Source: Clostridia bacterium
GTDB taxonomy: Bacteria; Bacillota; Clostridia; TANB77; CAG-508
Length of the DNA stretch: 64,000 nt
Assembly (NCBI GenBank): GCA_900752335.1
Contig: CAADUZ010000013.1
Location: forward strand, 1-64,000
Direction of reading: 5' to 3'
Position numbers and translations under genes: made by a program. Positions 9,887 through 18,970 of the stretch are shown here, in pieces. The notes beneath the pieces were generated by a model that saw only the letters and a program-made list of their open reading frames with translations, made no database searches and was not told the origin of the DNA. Each line of letters starts with the position of its first letter. The first letter of the stretch is position 1.

Positions 9887-10588
9887 ATGGAGAAAAGAGA
9901 TATTAAAAACATACTAATCTCCATGAGAACTACAGAAAATGAAGCACAAGTAAATAATTTACTTGGAAAAATAGATATGCTTGATTTTAGCACACTACAA
10001 GAAATGCTTCAGAAGATAGGTGATAATGAAGATAGTGTTAGGAAATTTTTAGAGTCTAAACTATCTGCTTCTCGTGAAAATACAGAGGAAAAATATCCAA
10101 TAAATAGTATGTTTACTTATGGAATATCGGGAAATTGTGTTCATCTTCATTTGCCGATGGACTTGCATCAAATGATATCTCAACATGGAATTTCAGCTAC
10201 TATTGCAAATGTACATTTACAATTAATAGATGCAATAGAAAAGATTGGTAAATTAAAGGCCGATTCTTTTTACAGATTTAATAATGTAGATAGCATTTAT
10301 ATGATATCGCCAATACTAGTTAAAAGAGAAATAAATTTTTTAAACGATTTAGGTTTTACCACAAATATACATAGTAAGAAAAAACTTAAAGATTCTAAAT
10401 ACTTGGAAGAAGTACCTGAAGCTCAATTAGCTACTCACATATTTGGAAATGACAAAAATGTTGGAAGTGCACTAATAAAAATTGATACAATACTAGGAGA
10501 GCAATGGAAACAATTAGCAAAGAAAAAAGTTGAAGAATTAGAGAACAAAATAAAAGGAAAGGATAAATCAGAAAAAACACTAGAATAA
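9887..10588 (+). CDS. Hypothetical protein, soluble, conserved-looking
   Basis: 233 aa without signal peptide or membrane segment. The first 65 residues are helical and charged (MEKRDIKNILISMRTT). The centre has HLHLPMDLHQMISQHGIS, rich in His, and a long amphipathic helix. The C-terminus is Lys/Glu-rich. I recognise no family and no catalytic motif with certainty. ATG with AGAGGTGATTGG upstream. The gene stands alone on the plus strand and ends in its own terminator. Codon usage looks native. Confidence 0.7.
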   Translation: MEKRDIKNILISMRTTENEAQVNNLLGKIDMLDFSTLQEMLQKIGDNEDSVRKFLESKLSASRENTEEKYPINSMFTYGISGNCVHLHLPMDLHQMISQHGISATIANVHLQLIDAIEKIGKLKADSFYRFNNVDSIYMISPILVKREINFLNDLGFTTNIHSKKKLKDSKYLEEVPEAQLATHIFGNDKNVGSALIKIDTILGEQWKQLAKKKVEELENKIKGKDKSEKTLE

Positions 10589-10592
10589 AGTC

Positions 10593-10632
10593 AAAAATAT
10601 AGCTTAATATTAATGTGTTAAGCTATATTTTT
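10593..10632. terminator. Bidirectional terminator
   Basis: Stem AAAATATAGCTTAA / TTAAGCTATATTTT with T runs on both sides. It ends the plus-strand hypothetical gene and probably also the CBS-domain gene facing it. Confidence 0.75.
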
Positions 10633-10644
10633 TAATTTTATTTA

Positions 10645-11082
10645 TTATTCAGCATTTTTTCTATCACAATTACAAATATTCTCCAATGTAATCCTTACAC
10701 CTTCTGGGTTTACTTCCTTGTTTTTAGCTAAATCTCCTAATGTTAATATACCAACTATTTTATTATTTTCTATAACAGGTATTCTTCTTATTTGATTTGT
10801 TTCCATCTCTTTTTCTACGTGCTGCACTTCGTCTTCTGGGTTGCAACAAGTAATGTTACAAGTCATTATATCACTTACTGGAGTACATTTAATATCCTTG
10901 CCACAACCAATAGTTCTTAATAAAATATCTCTATCGGTAACTAAACCCACAACTTTTTTATTGTCATCACATACAGGAATACAGCCTATATGGTTTTGGC
11001 ACATTAATTTTGCGCATTCTTCTGTGTCACAGTCAGGTTTTACAAAAACGACTTCTTTACACATACAATCTTTAACTTTCAT
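10645..11082 (-). CDS. CBS-domain pair protein
   Basis: 145 aa made of two CBS motifs (about 5-60 and 70-125), a module that binds adenine nucleotides and senses energy state. Visible features are GLVTDRDILLRT and VGILTLGDLA, each at the end of a CBS repeat. It is unusually cysteine-rich (CMCKEV, CDTEECAKLMC, CNITCC, CNCD), which hints at metal or redox binding. ATG 11082 is chosen because GGGAGGAAG precedes it; upstream in-frame codons give an unlikely hydrophobic leader. The effector partner is not evident from neighbours. Confidence 0.85.
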   Translation of the reverse strand: MKVKDCMCKEVVFVKPDCDTEECAKLMCQNHIGCIPVCDDNKKVVGLVTDRDILLRTIGCGKDIKCTPVSDIMTCNITCCNPEDEVQHVEKEMETNQIRRIPVIENNKIVGILTLGDLAKNKEVNPEGVRITLENICNCDRKNAE

Positions 11083-11221
11083 AATCTTCCTCCCAATATA
11101 TTTTAAACAAAATACATTTGTGAAAAAATTTTCACTCTTAATATTATTGGCAAAAAAAATAAAGATATGCATTTTAAAATTACATATCTTGGAAAAATTT
11201 TCTATTTTAATTTTTTATTAA

Positions 11222-11842
11222 TTATATTGGTCTTACAGGATATGGCGGACGTGGCATTTCAGGTCTATTTGGTCTATTGCCTCCTAATAACTGATTTAAT
11301 ATAAGTATTTTTATTAAATCTCTTAATGTATTATTAGTACTACTTCTTCTATTTTGTCTATTTTGAGGTACATTAATGCTTTTATCTTCTTGCTTTTTTT
11401 GCGTTTTTTCTAAATTGTTTTGTAATGCTCTGCTACTTACATTACTATTATTAGCATGAGTATTTCTGTTTTCTCTTAAACTCTCCTTTTTTACATTATT
11501 AAAGCTTTTTTCTTTTGGCAATGTAACTCTAACATTTATTGCTTCTTCTTCATTATCACATTCAATATTTGCATAAATCTCGTCAGTCATTTGCTCAATT
11601 AATTCGGCTGTAATTGGTTTAGAATTAGCTTCACAAATCTTACATACCATTGGGTTTACCACCTTATATATTTCGGGATAAAGATTTAAAACCTCGCCAC
11701 TATATCTAGGAATATTTTGATTATAGTTATTATAACTATAACTAGGATATGTATATGTATTAGCTTGATAACTATTATTATCTTGACTAATAGGATATCC
11801 TAATATGGACTTTATATAATCTTCATAATTTTGATAATACAT
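11222..11842 (-). CDS. Hypothetical Tyr/Asn/Gln-rich protein, possibly spore-coat-like
   Basis: 206 aa of low-complexity character. The N-terminal 50 residues are Tyr/Asn/Gln-rich (YQNYEDY, TYTYPSYSYNNYNQN). The centre holds LYPEIYKVVNPMVCKICEA, a compact helical motif with a CxxC. The tail is basic, followed by a Pro/Arg-rich end (RPEMPRPPYPVRPI). There is no signal peptide. Tyr-rich tails with a small conserved core resemble spore-coat or exosporium proteins of Clostridia, but this is only an inference. ATG with GGAGG upstream. Confidence 0.65.
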   Translation of the reverse strand: MYYQNYEDYIKSILGYPISQDNNSYQANTYTYPSYSYNNYNQNIPRYSGEVLNLYPEIYKVVNPMVCKICEANSKPITAELIEQMTDEIYANIECDNEEEAINVRVTLPKEKSFNNVKKESLRENRNTHANNSNVSSRALQNNLEKTQKKQEDKSINVPQNRQNRRSSTNNTLRDLIKILILNQLLGGNRPNRPEMPRPPYPVRPI

Positions 11843-11899
11843 GTTAATACCTCCTTAAACTTTGTATATAATATGTATTATCAAAAATTTTGTTACTTT

Positions 11900-12023
11900 G
11901 AGAATTTAGGGACAGGTCTCATTTTCCCAAATTGTGTCACTCTGGTACTTGTCTACCCACGTGACATTTTTGTCACCTTTAGGGACAGGTGTAAAATGGG
12001 AAAATAAGACCTGTCCCTAAATT
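11900..12023. repeat. GGGACAGGT-family inverted repeat (copy 1, composite)
   Basis: The left arm AGGGACAGGTCTCATTTTCC and the right arm (AATGGGAAAATAAGACCTGTCCCT, in part) form a long inverted repeat around an interior rich in GTCAC/GTGAC and GGTAC. A third GGGACAGGT lies inside. The right arm overlaps the murD stop codon (12017-12019). Related copies lie at 46569, 48401 and 55828. Confidence 0.85.
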
Positions 12024-13417
12024 CCCATTACCAATTCTTTAAATTTTTCTCCTCTTTCTTCGAAGTTTTTAAACATATCAAAACTTGCGCTTGCTGGTGA
12101 GAATAGTACAACTTCTCCTGGCTCTGCAATTTTATACGCTCTATTTACTACTTGTTCCAATGTTTTATGTTTATATATTGGAAATACTGCTGTTGGGTCT
12201 TTTTTAGAAAGTTCCTTTATTACGGCATCATATATTTTAGTGGTTGTGTTTCCGAACAAAACAAGTTTTGAAACTTTTTCTAATATTGGTTTTGCTAAAG
12301 GTTCATAGTCCAAGTTTTTATCATATCCACCTGCTATTAGTACTATTTTTTCATCAAATGAATTAAGACCTGCAGAGGTTCTGGTTGGACTTGTTCCGAT
12401 AGAGTCATTGTACCATTTTACGCCATTTATTTCTCTCACAAATTCTAATCTATGTTCTACACCTTTAAACTCTTCTATTGCTTCTACTTGTGTTTTACTA
12501 TCTACTAAACTTGAAGTTGCTGCGATAGCTGCGCAAATATTTTCATAATTATGTACGCCTCTTAAATGTACATTTTTTACATTGAGCAAGTGCTTCCTTA
12601 CGCCGTCCTCGCATGATTTAATCATTCCATCATCATATATAATTCCATCTTCTAGCTTTTCTTTGCTGCTAAAATATATAACTTTTCCTTCTGCTTCGTT
12701 TTTAAATTCACGAGTTATATCATTATCATAATTTAGTACAACAATACCGTTTTTATCTTGATAATTAAAAATAGTCTTTTTGGCTTCTATATATTCTTCA
12801 TAAGATTTATGTTTGTCTAAATGGTTTGGAGATATATTTGTAATTACAGAAATGTCTGGGCTTACTTCCATTCCCATTAATTGAAAACTGCTTAATTCTA
12901 ATACGACTATATCATTTTCGTTAAATTCCCTTACTTTTGTAAATAGTGGTATTCCCAAGTTTCCGCCCAAATGGCAGTTATACCCTTTCTTTTTAAGTAT
13001 TTCATATATTAATGTTGTAGTAGTGGTTTTTCCATCGCTTCCTGTTACACCAATTATTTTACATGGGCAAGTATTCATAAGCATTTCTATTTCTGAAGTA
13101 ACTATGGCTCCTCTTTTTTGTTCAGAAACTAGTTGAAGTGTAGTTGGCAAGCAACTTGGCGAACGGAATATGATATTGTAACCTCTTAAAAAATGTAATG
13201 CGTTTTTTCCCGTTACTAGTTCAAATCCATATCCTTCTATTTTATTTACTGTTTTTTCGTCTAATTTACTTATATCTCTTTCGTCAAATACTGTAACTTT
13301 TGCCATTAAATTGTGTAAATAATCAATTAAAGGAATATTACTAACACCCAAACCTATTACGGCAACTCTTTTTCCTTTAATATTTCTTTCAAATGCATCT
13401 AATTTTAAATTTTCCAT
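12017..13417 (-). CDS. murD: UDP-N-acetylmuramoyl-L-alanine--D-glutamate ligase
   Basis: Adds D-glutamate to UDP-MurNAc-L-Ala in the cytoplasmic stage of peptidoglycan synthesis. The 466 aa hold an N-terminal Rossmann-like domain (VIGLGVSNIPL near 20), the Mur ligase P-loop GVTGSDGKTTTT near 122, ELSSFQL near 175, the ITNISPNHLDKH motif near 198, and the C-terminal Glu-ligase domain with AGGYDKNLDYEPL. The stop codon lies inside a GGGACAGGT repeat. It follows the cytidylate-kinase-like gene by 16 bases, so they are likely co-transcribed. Confidence 0.96.
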   Translation of the reverse strand: MENLKLDAFERNIKGKRVAVIGLGVSNIPLIDYLHNLMAKVTVFDERDISKLDEKTVNKIEGYGFELVTGKNALHFLRGYNIIFRSPSCLPTTLQLVSEQKRGAIVTSEIEMLMNTCPCKIIGVTGSDGKTTTTTLIYEILKKKGYNCHLGGNLGIPLFTKVREFNENDIVVLELSSFQLMGMEVSPDISVITNISPNHLDKHKSYEEYIEAKKTIFNYQDKNGIVVLNYDNDITREFKNEAEGKVIYFSSKEKLEDGIIYDDGMIKSCEDGVRKHLLNVKNVHLRGVHNYENICAAIAATSSLVDSKTQVEAIEEFKGVEHRLEFVREINGVKWYNDSIGTSPTRTSAGLNSFDEKIVLIAGGYDKNLDYEPLAKPILEKVSKLVLFGNTTTKIYDAVIKELSKKDPTAVFPIYKHKTLEQVVNRAYKIAEPGEVVLFSPASASFDMFKNFEERGEKFKELVMGI

Positions 13418-13433
13418 ATGTAATAAAGCCTCC

Positions 13434-14117
13434 CTATATATGTATTTTCTGCAATACTTTTTTTGTAGATTCTTCTACTGTCTTGCAATCTGTAACGTCT
13501 ATTTTTATTGTGTTCTCATATATTTTATAATAGCCTGCTTTTTCTTGCAACTCGTCCCTTGCAACTATATTCTTTTTTATTTCCTCATAATTTGCGTTTT
13601 CGCCATATTGCTTTAATTTCCTTTGTATTCTTTCTTCCAAGCTTGCTTCAATAAATAAATGATAATCTAAATTTGGATATATTTGCATTAAATCTCTTCC
13701 CGATACTATCACATTAAATTTTTGTTTATACATGTCAATTAAACTTCTCGCAAACCCATAAAAAGCACTATTATCTGCACTTCCTCCTGCAATAGATACA
13801 GCCATGGATGCGTCTTTTGACTGTAATACTTCATCATCAATTTTTTTACCGTTTATATATATAACTGTTTCTCTATCTTCTATTTTAAATTCTACACCTA
13901 GTTTATTCATTAAATCTCTAATATTTACATTTTTAATATTATTTTTTAGTTCAGAAATGTTAATATGTTTTGCAGACATTAATGCATATACTATTCCTCT
14001 ATATAAATTTCCGCCATGTAATATAATGCTATTTGGAATATACTTTAATAATTCTTTGCAAATAGAGGTTTTACCACTTCCGACTAAACCTTCTATTCCT
14101 ATAACAATATTATTCAT
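13434..14117 (-). CDS. Cytidylate-kinase-like (d)NMP kinase
   Basis: 227 aa P-loop nucleoside monophosphate kinase. The N-terminus has GIEGLVGSGKTS (P-loop), then the substrate-binding segment GGNLYRGIVYAL, the Cmk-style insertion with VYINGKKID, and ARSLIDMYKQKFNVIVSGRDLMQIYP, which matches the Cmk motif VxDGRDxG in position but lacks its classical form. The overall order fits cytidylate kinase, while the divergence suggests a paralogue with shifted specificity. ATG with AGAGGTAATTTA upstream; first gene of a murD unit. Confidence 0.75.
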   Translation of the reverse strand: MNNIVIGIEGLVGSGKTSICKELLKYIPNSIILHGGNLYRGIVYALMSAKHINISELKNNIKNVNIRDLMNKLGVEFKIEDRETVIYINGKKIDDEVLQSKDASMAVSIAGGSADNSAFYGFARSLIDMYKQKFNVIVSGRDLMQIYPNLDYHLFIEASLEERIQRKLKQYGENANYEEIKKNIVARDELQEKAGYYKIYENTIKIDVTDCKTVEESTKKVLQKIHI

Positions 14118-14258
14118 TAAATTACCTCTCTTTTATTCATTATTATTTTTAATATAGAAATTATATCACAAGAAAAAAATTTTTCAACTCATTCCAATTT
14201 ATGTGAATAAAAGTTAAAGTTCTGTACATAATTTAAGTAAGACTGGAGGTGCATATAT

Positions 14259-14342
14259 ATGTCTGAAAATACTAATAACAAAAATAATAAAAAGGGAAAT
14301 AGCAAAAAAGGTGACAAGAACAACAATAATTCTAATCAATAA
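14259..14342 (+). CDS. Candidate 27-aa Asn/Lys-rich small protein
   Basis: A short ORF, MSENTNNKNNKKGNSKKG then DKNNNNSNQ, preceded by a strong GGAGGT 8 bases before the ATG and followed at once by a hairpin terminator. This gives a complete minimal transcription unit. It is hydrophilic, with no hydrophobic core. Size and composition recall the tiny spore-associated proteins of Firmicutes, but homology cannot be judged. It could also be a small RNA with an incidental ORF. Confidence 0.5.
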   Translation: MSENTNNKNNKKGNSKKGDKNNNNSNQ

Positions 14343-14350
14343 TTAATATT

Positions 14351-14380
14351 AGGGACGTTTTAATGAGCGTCCCTAAAGTT
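14351..14380 (+). terminator. Terminator after the 27-aa ORF
   Basis: Stem AGGGACG / CGTCCCT (14351-14357, 14368-14374) with a 10-base loop, then AAAGTTTTC. It overlaps the last codons of the convergent transglutaminase-like gene. Confidence 0.65.
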
Positions 14381-15133
14381 TTCTTCTATACTTTTTTCAC
14401 TTTCCATTTCAAATTCGCAAGTTTGTCTATTTAATAAATAACTTATTTGTTTTCCATCAGCAGTTAATTGAGCTCTATATTCTTCTGGGTACCCCATCAT
14501 TTTCTTACCTGAAAAGTATACCTTAAACTGATTATTGCCACAATATCTTACAAATTTTTCATACATAGAAAACAACTCTGATTCTCCTAATTTAGATAAA
14601 TCTCCAAATTTTTTCAAGCTCCTTAATACTATTTCAAATTTTGTTTTAGTGCTTAAATCACTTTCAGATAATTTATTTTTTAAGATTTGCCAATAATCAT
14701 TTGCATAGCTTTTATTTTCTGATATATATCCTAATTGCAAATCCATTTGCCTTAATGCATCATTACTAATCGTAGCCCTTGCGAAATGAGAAGTACTACA
14801 ATTAAATTGAATATTTTTTAAATCGCGCGTTAAATCTGCTACATGTTCTACGCTTGTTTCGTCTTCATATATTACAAATGTATGTCCTAATTTGTCTGTA
14901 AAGAGTCTGGATTTAATTCCGGCTTTTCCTAACAATTCTCTATATTGTTTAGATAATGTTGTACATATGATTATATTAGGATTTTCAAATGACTTATGCG
15001 AGTATATGGACATTGTTTCTTCTTCGCCAAACATTAGATATTCATATTCTCTATCATAAAAGCTTACTTCTCCTAATGTTAGATATAAGTAGCGCGCTCT
15101 TTCATTTGCACCCAAGCCTTCTGGCATTTGCAT
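14360..15133 (-). CDS. Transglutaminase-like cysteine peptidase-fold protein
   Basis: At least 257 aa. The order Cys (IIICTTLSKQYRELLGKAGIKSRLF), His (KLGHTFVIYED) and Asp (VEHVADLTRDL) matches the Cys-His-Asp triad spacing of the transglutaminase-like superfamily, including the helix after the Cys and the strand after the His. This is my motif reading, not a search. The frame is open upstream of ATG 15133 for 17 codons to an ATA at 15184 that sits close behind GAAGGGAAGAGG, whereas ATG 15133 has no ribosome-binding site. The true start may thus be a rare codon. It begins just after uvrA and is probably co-transcribed. Confidence 0.6.
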   Translation of the reverse strand: MQMPEGLGANERARYLYLTLGEVSFYDREYEYLMFGEEETMSIYSHKSFENPNIIICTTLSKQYRELLGKAGIKSRLFTDKLGHTFVIYEDETSVEHVADLTRDLKNIQFNCSTSHFARATISNDALRQMDLQLGYISENKSYANDYWQILKNKLSESDLSTKTKFEIVLRSLKKFGDLSKLGESELFSMYEKFVRYCGNNQFKVYFSGKKMMGYPEEYRAQLTADGKQISYLLNRQTCEFEMESEKSIEENFRDAH

Positions 15134-15197
15134 TAGAAAATCATCTAAATTATTTAGTACTATATTTCTTGCCTTTTTCGTTATGCCTCTTCCCTTC

Positions 15198-18029
15198 TTA
15201 TTTTTCCAAATATTTCTTTAAAAATTTACCAGTATAACTTCTATCGTTTTTTACAATTTGTTCTGGTGTTCCTACTGCAACAATTTCTCCTCCGCCATCT
15301 CCACCTTCTGGTCCTAGATCTATAATATAGTCGGCGGTTTTTATTAGGTCTAAATTGTGTTCTATTACAATTATGCTATTTCCTGTATCCACTAATCTTT
15401 GAAGTATATCTACTAATCTGTGTACGTCTGCTATATGAAGTCCTGTAGTTGGCTCATCCAATATGTATAACGTTTTTCCTGTTGCTCTTTTTGATAGTTC
15501 TGTTGCAAGTTTTATACGTTGTGCTTCTCCACCAGATAAAGTTGTTGATGGTTGTCCAAGTTTTATATAACCTAAACCTACGTCATATAGAGTTTGAATT
15601 TTAGTTTTTATTCTTGGTACGTTTTTAAAGAATTCTAATGCTTCTTCCACAGTCATATCAAGCACATCCGAGATAGTTTTGCCCTTGTATTTTACCTCTA
15701 ATGTTTCTTTATTATATCTCTTTCCTTTACATACTTCACATGGTACATAAATATCTGGTAAGAAGTGCATTTCAATCTTTATAATTCCATCTCCATTACA
15801 AGCTTCGCATCTTCCACCTTGTACATTAAAGCTAAATCTACCTTTATCATATCCTCTCATTTTAGCTTCATTTGTACCTGCAAAAATGTCACGTATAAAG
15901 TCAAATACACCAGTATATGTTGCTGGGTTTGAACGTGGTGTTCTACCTATTGGAGATTGGTCTATGTTTATTATTTTGTCTATATTCTCTAATCCTTTTA
16001 CTTCTTTACATTTACCTGGCTTTTCATTTGAACCATTCAAATCTCTTGCAATAGTTTTATATAATATTTCGTTTACTAATGTACTTTTTCCAGAGCCGGA
16101 TACACCAGTTACACATATAAATTGTCCAAGTGGAAATTTAACATTTATGTTCTTTAAATTATGCTCTGTAGCACCTTTTACTTCTATCGATTTTCCATTT
16201 GACTTTCTACGTTTTTTAGGTACTAATATTTGTTTTCTTCCACTTAAATATTGCCCTGTAACTGATTCTGGTACAAGTTTTACTTCCTCTGCTGTACCCT
16301 GTGCCATAACATTCCCACCGTGTACACCTGCTCCTGGTCCAATATCTATAATTTGGTCTGCTGCATACATTGTATCTTCGTCATGCTCTACTACTAAAAC
16401 AGTATTTCCTAAATCACGCAAATGCTTTAAAGTTGCTAAAAGCTTATCATTATCTCTTTGGTGTAAACCTATACTTGGTTCGTCCAATATGTATAACACT
16501 CCTGTTAAGCCAGAACCGATTTGTGTTGCAAGCCTAATACGTTGCGCTTCTCCACCAGACAGTGTTCCAGCACTTCTTGAAAGTGTTAAATATTCAAGTC
16601 CAACGTCTATTAAGAATTGTAACCTTTTATTTAGTTCTTTTAATATTTGGTCTGCTATCATTCTATCTTTGTTATTTAATTCTAAAGAATTTAAATAATC
16701 TTTTATTTTGTTTATAGACATATCTGTAAGTTCATTTATGTTTTTATCTCCAATTCTTACAGATAGACTTTCTTTTTTTAATCTTGCACCATGGCACATT
16801 TCGCATGGCGATTCGCTCATATACATTTCATAAAAAGTTCTCATTCCTTGAGATTTAGTTTCATTATGACGTCTTTCAAGTGTAGGTAAAACCCCTTCAA
16901 ATGGACTTCTAAATCTTCTAGTTCCTGCAGGTGAAGTATACTCAAAATCAATTTCTTCGTCGCCTGTACCATATAGTATTTTTTCCAAAAAGTCACGAGG
17001 CAACTTTTTAATTGGAACACCTTTTATTTCCACACCATAATGTTTTGCAATACTTTCAAAATACATTTTAGCCATTGTATCTCCACGTTTCATAACGCTA
17101 GAGCCAAAAGCTTTTACACCATCATATAAAGTCTTATTTTTATCTGGTATAATTAAATCCTCGTCCATTTTCATTAAATATCCAATACCAGTACAATTTG
17201 GACATGCACCAAATGGATTATTAAATGAGAACATTCTTGGTGTAAGCTCTTCAAAACTAATTCCACAGTCTGGACATGCATAATTTTGACTAAATAGCAT
17301 TTCTTTTTTGTGAGTATTGTCATCTATAATTACTATATTGTTTGCATATTTTAAAGCGGTTTCTACAGATTCTGTAAGCCTACTGCGTATATCTTCTTTT
17401 ATAACTAGTCTATCTACGATAAGTTCAATATTATGCTTTTTCTTTCTGTCTATTTGTATATCGTCAGAAAGTTCTACTGTTTCTCCATCGATTCTAGCTC
17501 TTACAAAACCTTCTTTTTCAAATTGTGCTAATTGTTTTACAAATTCACCTTTTCTACCTCTTACGATAGGAGCTAGTACTTGAATTCTCGTGCCTTCTTC
17601 TAGTTCTAATATACTGTCTATTATTTGGTCTATTGTTTGCTTTTCTATTTTCTTACCACATTTAGGGCAATATGGCACACCAATTCTAGCATATAAAAGA
17701 CGAATATAGTCATATATTTCAGTAACTGTTCCAACTGTAGAACGTGGGTTTTTAGAAGTAGTTTTTTGGTCAATAGAAATTGCTGGAGAAAGTCCATCAA
17801 TAGACTCTACATTTGGTTTTTCCATTAACCCTAAAAATTGTCTTGCGTATGAAGATAAGCTTTCTACATATCTTCTCTGCCCTTCTGCATACAAAGTGTC
17901 AAATGCTAATGAGGATTTTCCAGAACCAGAAAGACCAGTTATAACTACTAGCTTATCTCTTGGTATTTCCAAATTTATATTTTTCAAATTATGTTCCTTT
18001 GCGCCCTTTATCACTATTTTGTCTTGCAT
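15198..18029 (-). CDS. uvrA: Excinuclease ABC subunit A
   Basis: DNA-damage sensor of nucleotide excision repair, loading UvrB. The 943 aa show two ABC ATPase modules with P-loops GLSGSGKSS (near 33) and GVSGSGKST (near 640), two signature motifs LSGGEAQRIRLA and LSGGEAQRIKLA, and zinc-binding CPKC, CPDC, CEMC, CEAC/CEVC pairs. The length is family-typical. The start has GGGGGAATTATAA upstream. uvrB lies 4.5 kb away on the same strand rather than adjacent. Confidence 0.97.
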   Translation of the reverse strand: MQDKIVIKGAKEHNLKNINLEIPRDKLVVITGLSGSGKSSLAFDTLYAEGQRRYVESLSSYARQFLGLMEKPNVESIDGLSPAISIDQKTTSKNPRSTVGTVTEIYDYIRLLYARIGVPYCPKCGKKIEKQTIDQIIDSILELEEGTRIQVLAPIVRGRKGEFVKQLAQFEKEGFVRARIDGETVELSDDIQIDRKKKHNIELIVDRLVIKEDIRSRLTESVETALKYANNIVIIDDNTHKKEMLFSQNYACPDCGISFEELTPRMFSFNNPFGACPNCTGIGYLMKMDEDLIIPDKNKTLYDGVKAFGSSVMKRGDTMAKMYFESIAKHYGVEIKGVPIKKLPRDFLEKILYGTGDEEIDFEYTSPAGTRRFRSPFEGVLPTLERRHNETKSQGMRTFYEMYMSESPCEMCHGARLKKESLSVRIGDKNINELTDMSINKIKDYLNSLELNNKDRMIADQILKELNKRLQFLIDVGLEYLTLSRSAGTLSGGEAQRIRLATQIGSGLTGVLYILDEPSIGLHQRDNDKLLATLKHLRDLGNTVLVVEHDEDTMYAADQIIDIGPGAGVHGGNVMAQGTAEEVKLVPESVTGQYLSGRKQILVPKKRRKSNGKSIEVKGATEHNLKNINVKFPLGQFICVTGVSGSGKSTLVNEILYKTIARDLNGSNEKPGKCKEVKGLENIDKIINIDQSPIGRTPRSNPATYTGVFDFIRDIFAGTNEAKMRGYDKGRFSFNVQGGRCEACNGDGIIKIEMHFLPDIYVPCEVCKGKRYNKETLEVKYKGKTISDVLDMTVEEALEFFKNVPRIKTKIQTLYDVGLGYIKLGQPSTTLSGGEAQRIKLATELSKRATGKTLYILDEPTTGLHIADVHRLVDILQRLVDTGNSIIVIEHNLDLIKTADYIIDLGPEGGDGGGEIVAVGTPEQIVKNDRSYTGKFLKKYLEK

Positions 18030-18064
18030 TTATAATTCCCCCCCGAAATTAGTATAATGTACTA

Positions 18065-18958
18065 TTAATTAACACTTAAATTTCTAATGATTTCATTAAT
18101 AGTATCTTCACTTAAAACGAAATCCGTATTTACAAATCCTATTTCTGGTCTAATTCCATCTTTATTATGGAAATCAGAGCCGGCAGTTACAAATAAATTG
18201 TGTTCTTTAGCAAATTCATTCCATTTTTTTGTTTCGTCAAATTTATTGTTATATTTATCTGCATATAAATAATTAGCTTCTAATCCGTCTGGTTTCATAT
18301 CATTTACTATATCTAAAATATCCTCGTCTGTTAAAGCATCTTCATGAACATAGGCAACCGGATGAGCTAATACTACTTTCCCGCCAGCTTTATGTATTAG
18401 GTCTGCTGCTTGCTTTGGCGTTACAGATTCTTTTCTCACATAAGCAGGACAATTTTCATTCATTATTGCTTCTATAAATTCTCCCTTATTTGGAATGTGT
18501 CCAAATTCTTTAATAAGTATGCCTTCATTCTCTTTGTTTGATATAACGTCTAATGCAATATGTGCTTTAGTAACAGAATCTATTTGGTCTAATTCTTCTA
18601 CGTTTAAGGCATATCCCAATTCATTTAATTTTTTAGAAACATTGTGTAAATAATCATGTCTTGCATTTCTAATTCTCTTTAAACTTCCTTTAAATTCCTC
18701 ATTTTCCAAATCATAATTATATCCAAGTACATGTATGCCTACTTTACTATTTTTTGTAGAAATTTCTACACCTCTAATTATATTAATATTTTTAGAAGCA
18801 GCATATATAAAAAGTTCTTCTGTATATGCTTCTACTGTATCATGATCTGCTATTGAAATTGTAGAAACACCATTTTTTACTGCCTCATCAATTACTTGCT
18901 TTGGTGTAAAACTTCCATCGGACATTGTAGTATGTATGTGTAAATCTATTCTTTTCAT
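18065..18958 (-). CDS. PHP-domain phosphoesterase (RNase AM/YciV-like)
   Basis: 297 aa, one PHP metallophosphoesterase domain. Metal-binding motifs are visible: DLHIHTTMSDG (5-15), ADHDTVEAY, GVEIST, VLAHP near 196, and GSDFHNKDG near 260. Stand-alone PHP proteins of this size hydrolyse 3',5'-bisphosphonucleotides or trim RNA 5' ends. It is about 35 bases downstream of nothing it clearly depends on and 12 bases after the zinc-knuckle gene, so those two are probably one operon with uvrA following. Confidence 0.88.
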   Translation of the reverse strand: MKRIDLHIHTTMSDGSFTPKQVIDEAVKNGVSTISIADHDTVEAYTEELFIYAASKNINIIRGVEISTKNSKVGIHVLGYNYDLENEEFKGSLKRIRNARHDYLHNVSKKLNELGYALNVEELDQIDSVTKAHIALDVISNKENEGILIKEFGHIPNKGEFIEAIMNENCPAYVRKESVTPKQAADLIHKAGGKVVLAHPVAYVHEDALTDEDILDIVNDMKPDGLEANYLYADKYNNKFDETKKWNEFAKEHNLFVTAGSDFHNKDGIRPEIGFVNTDFVLSEDTINEIIRNLSVN

Positions 18959-18970
18959 ATTTTTTCTCCT

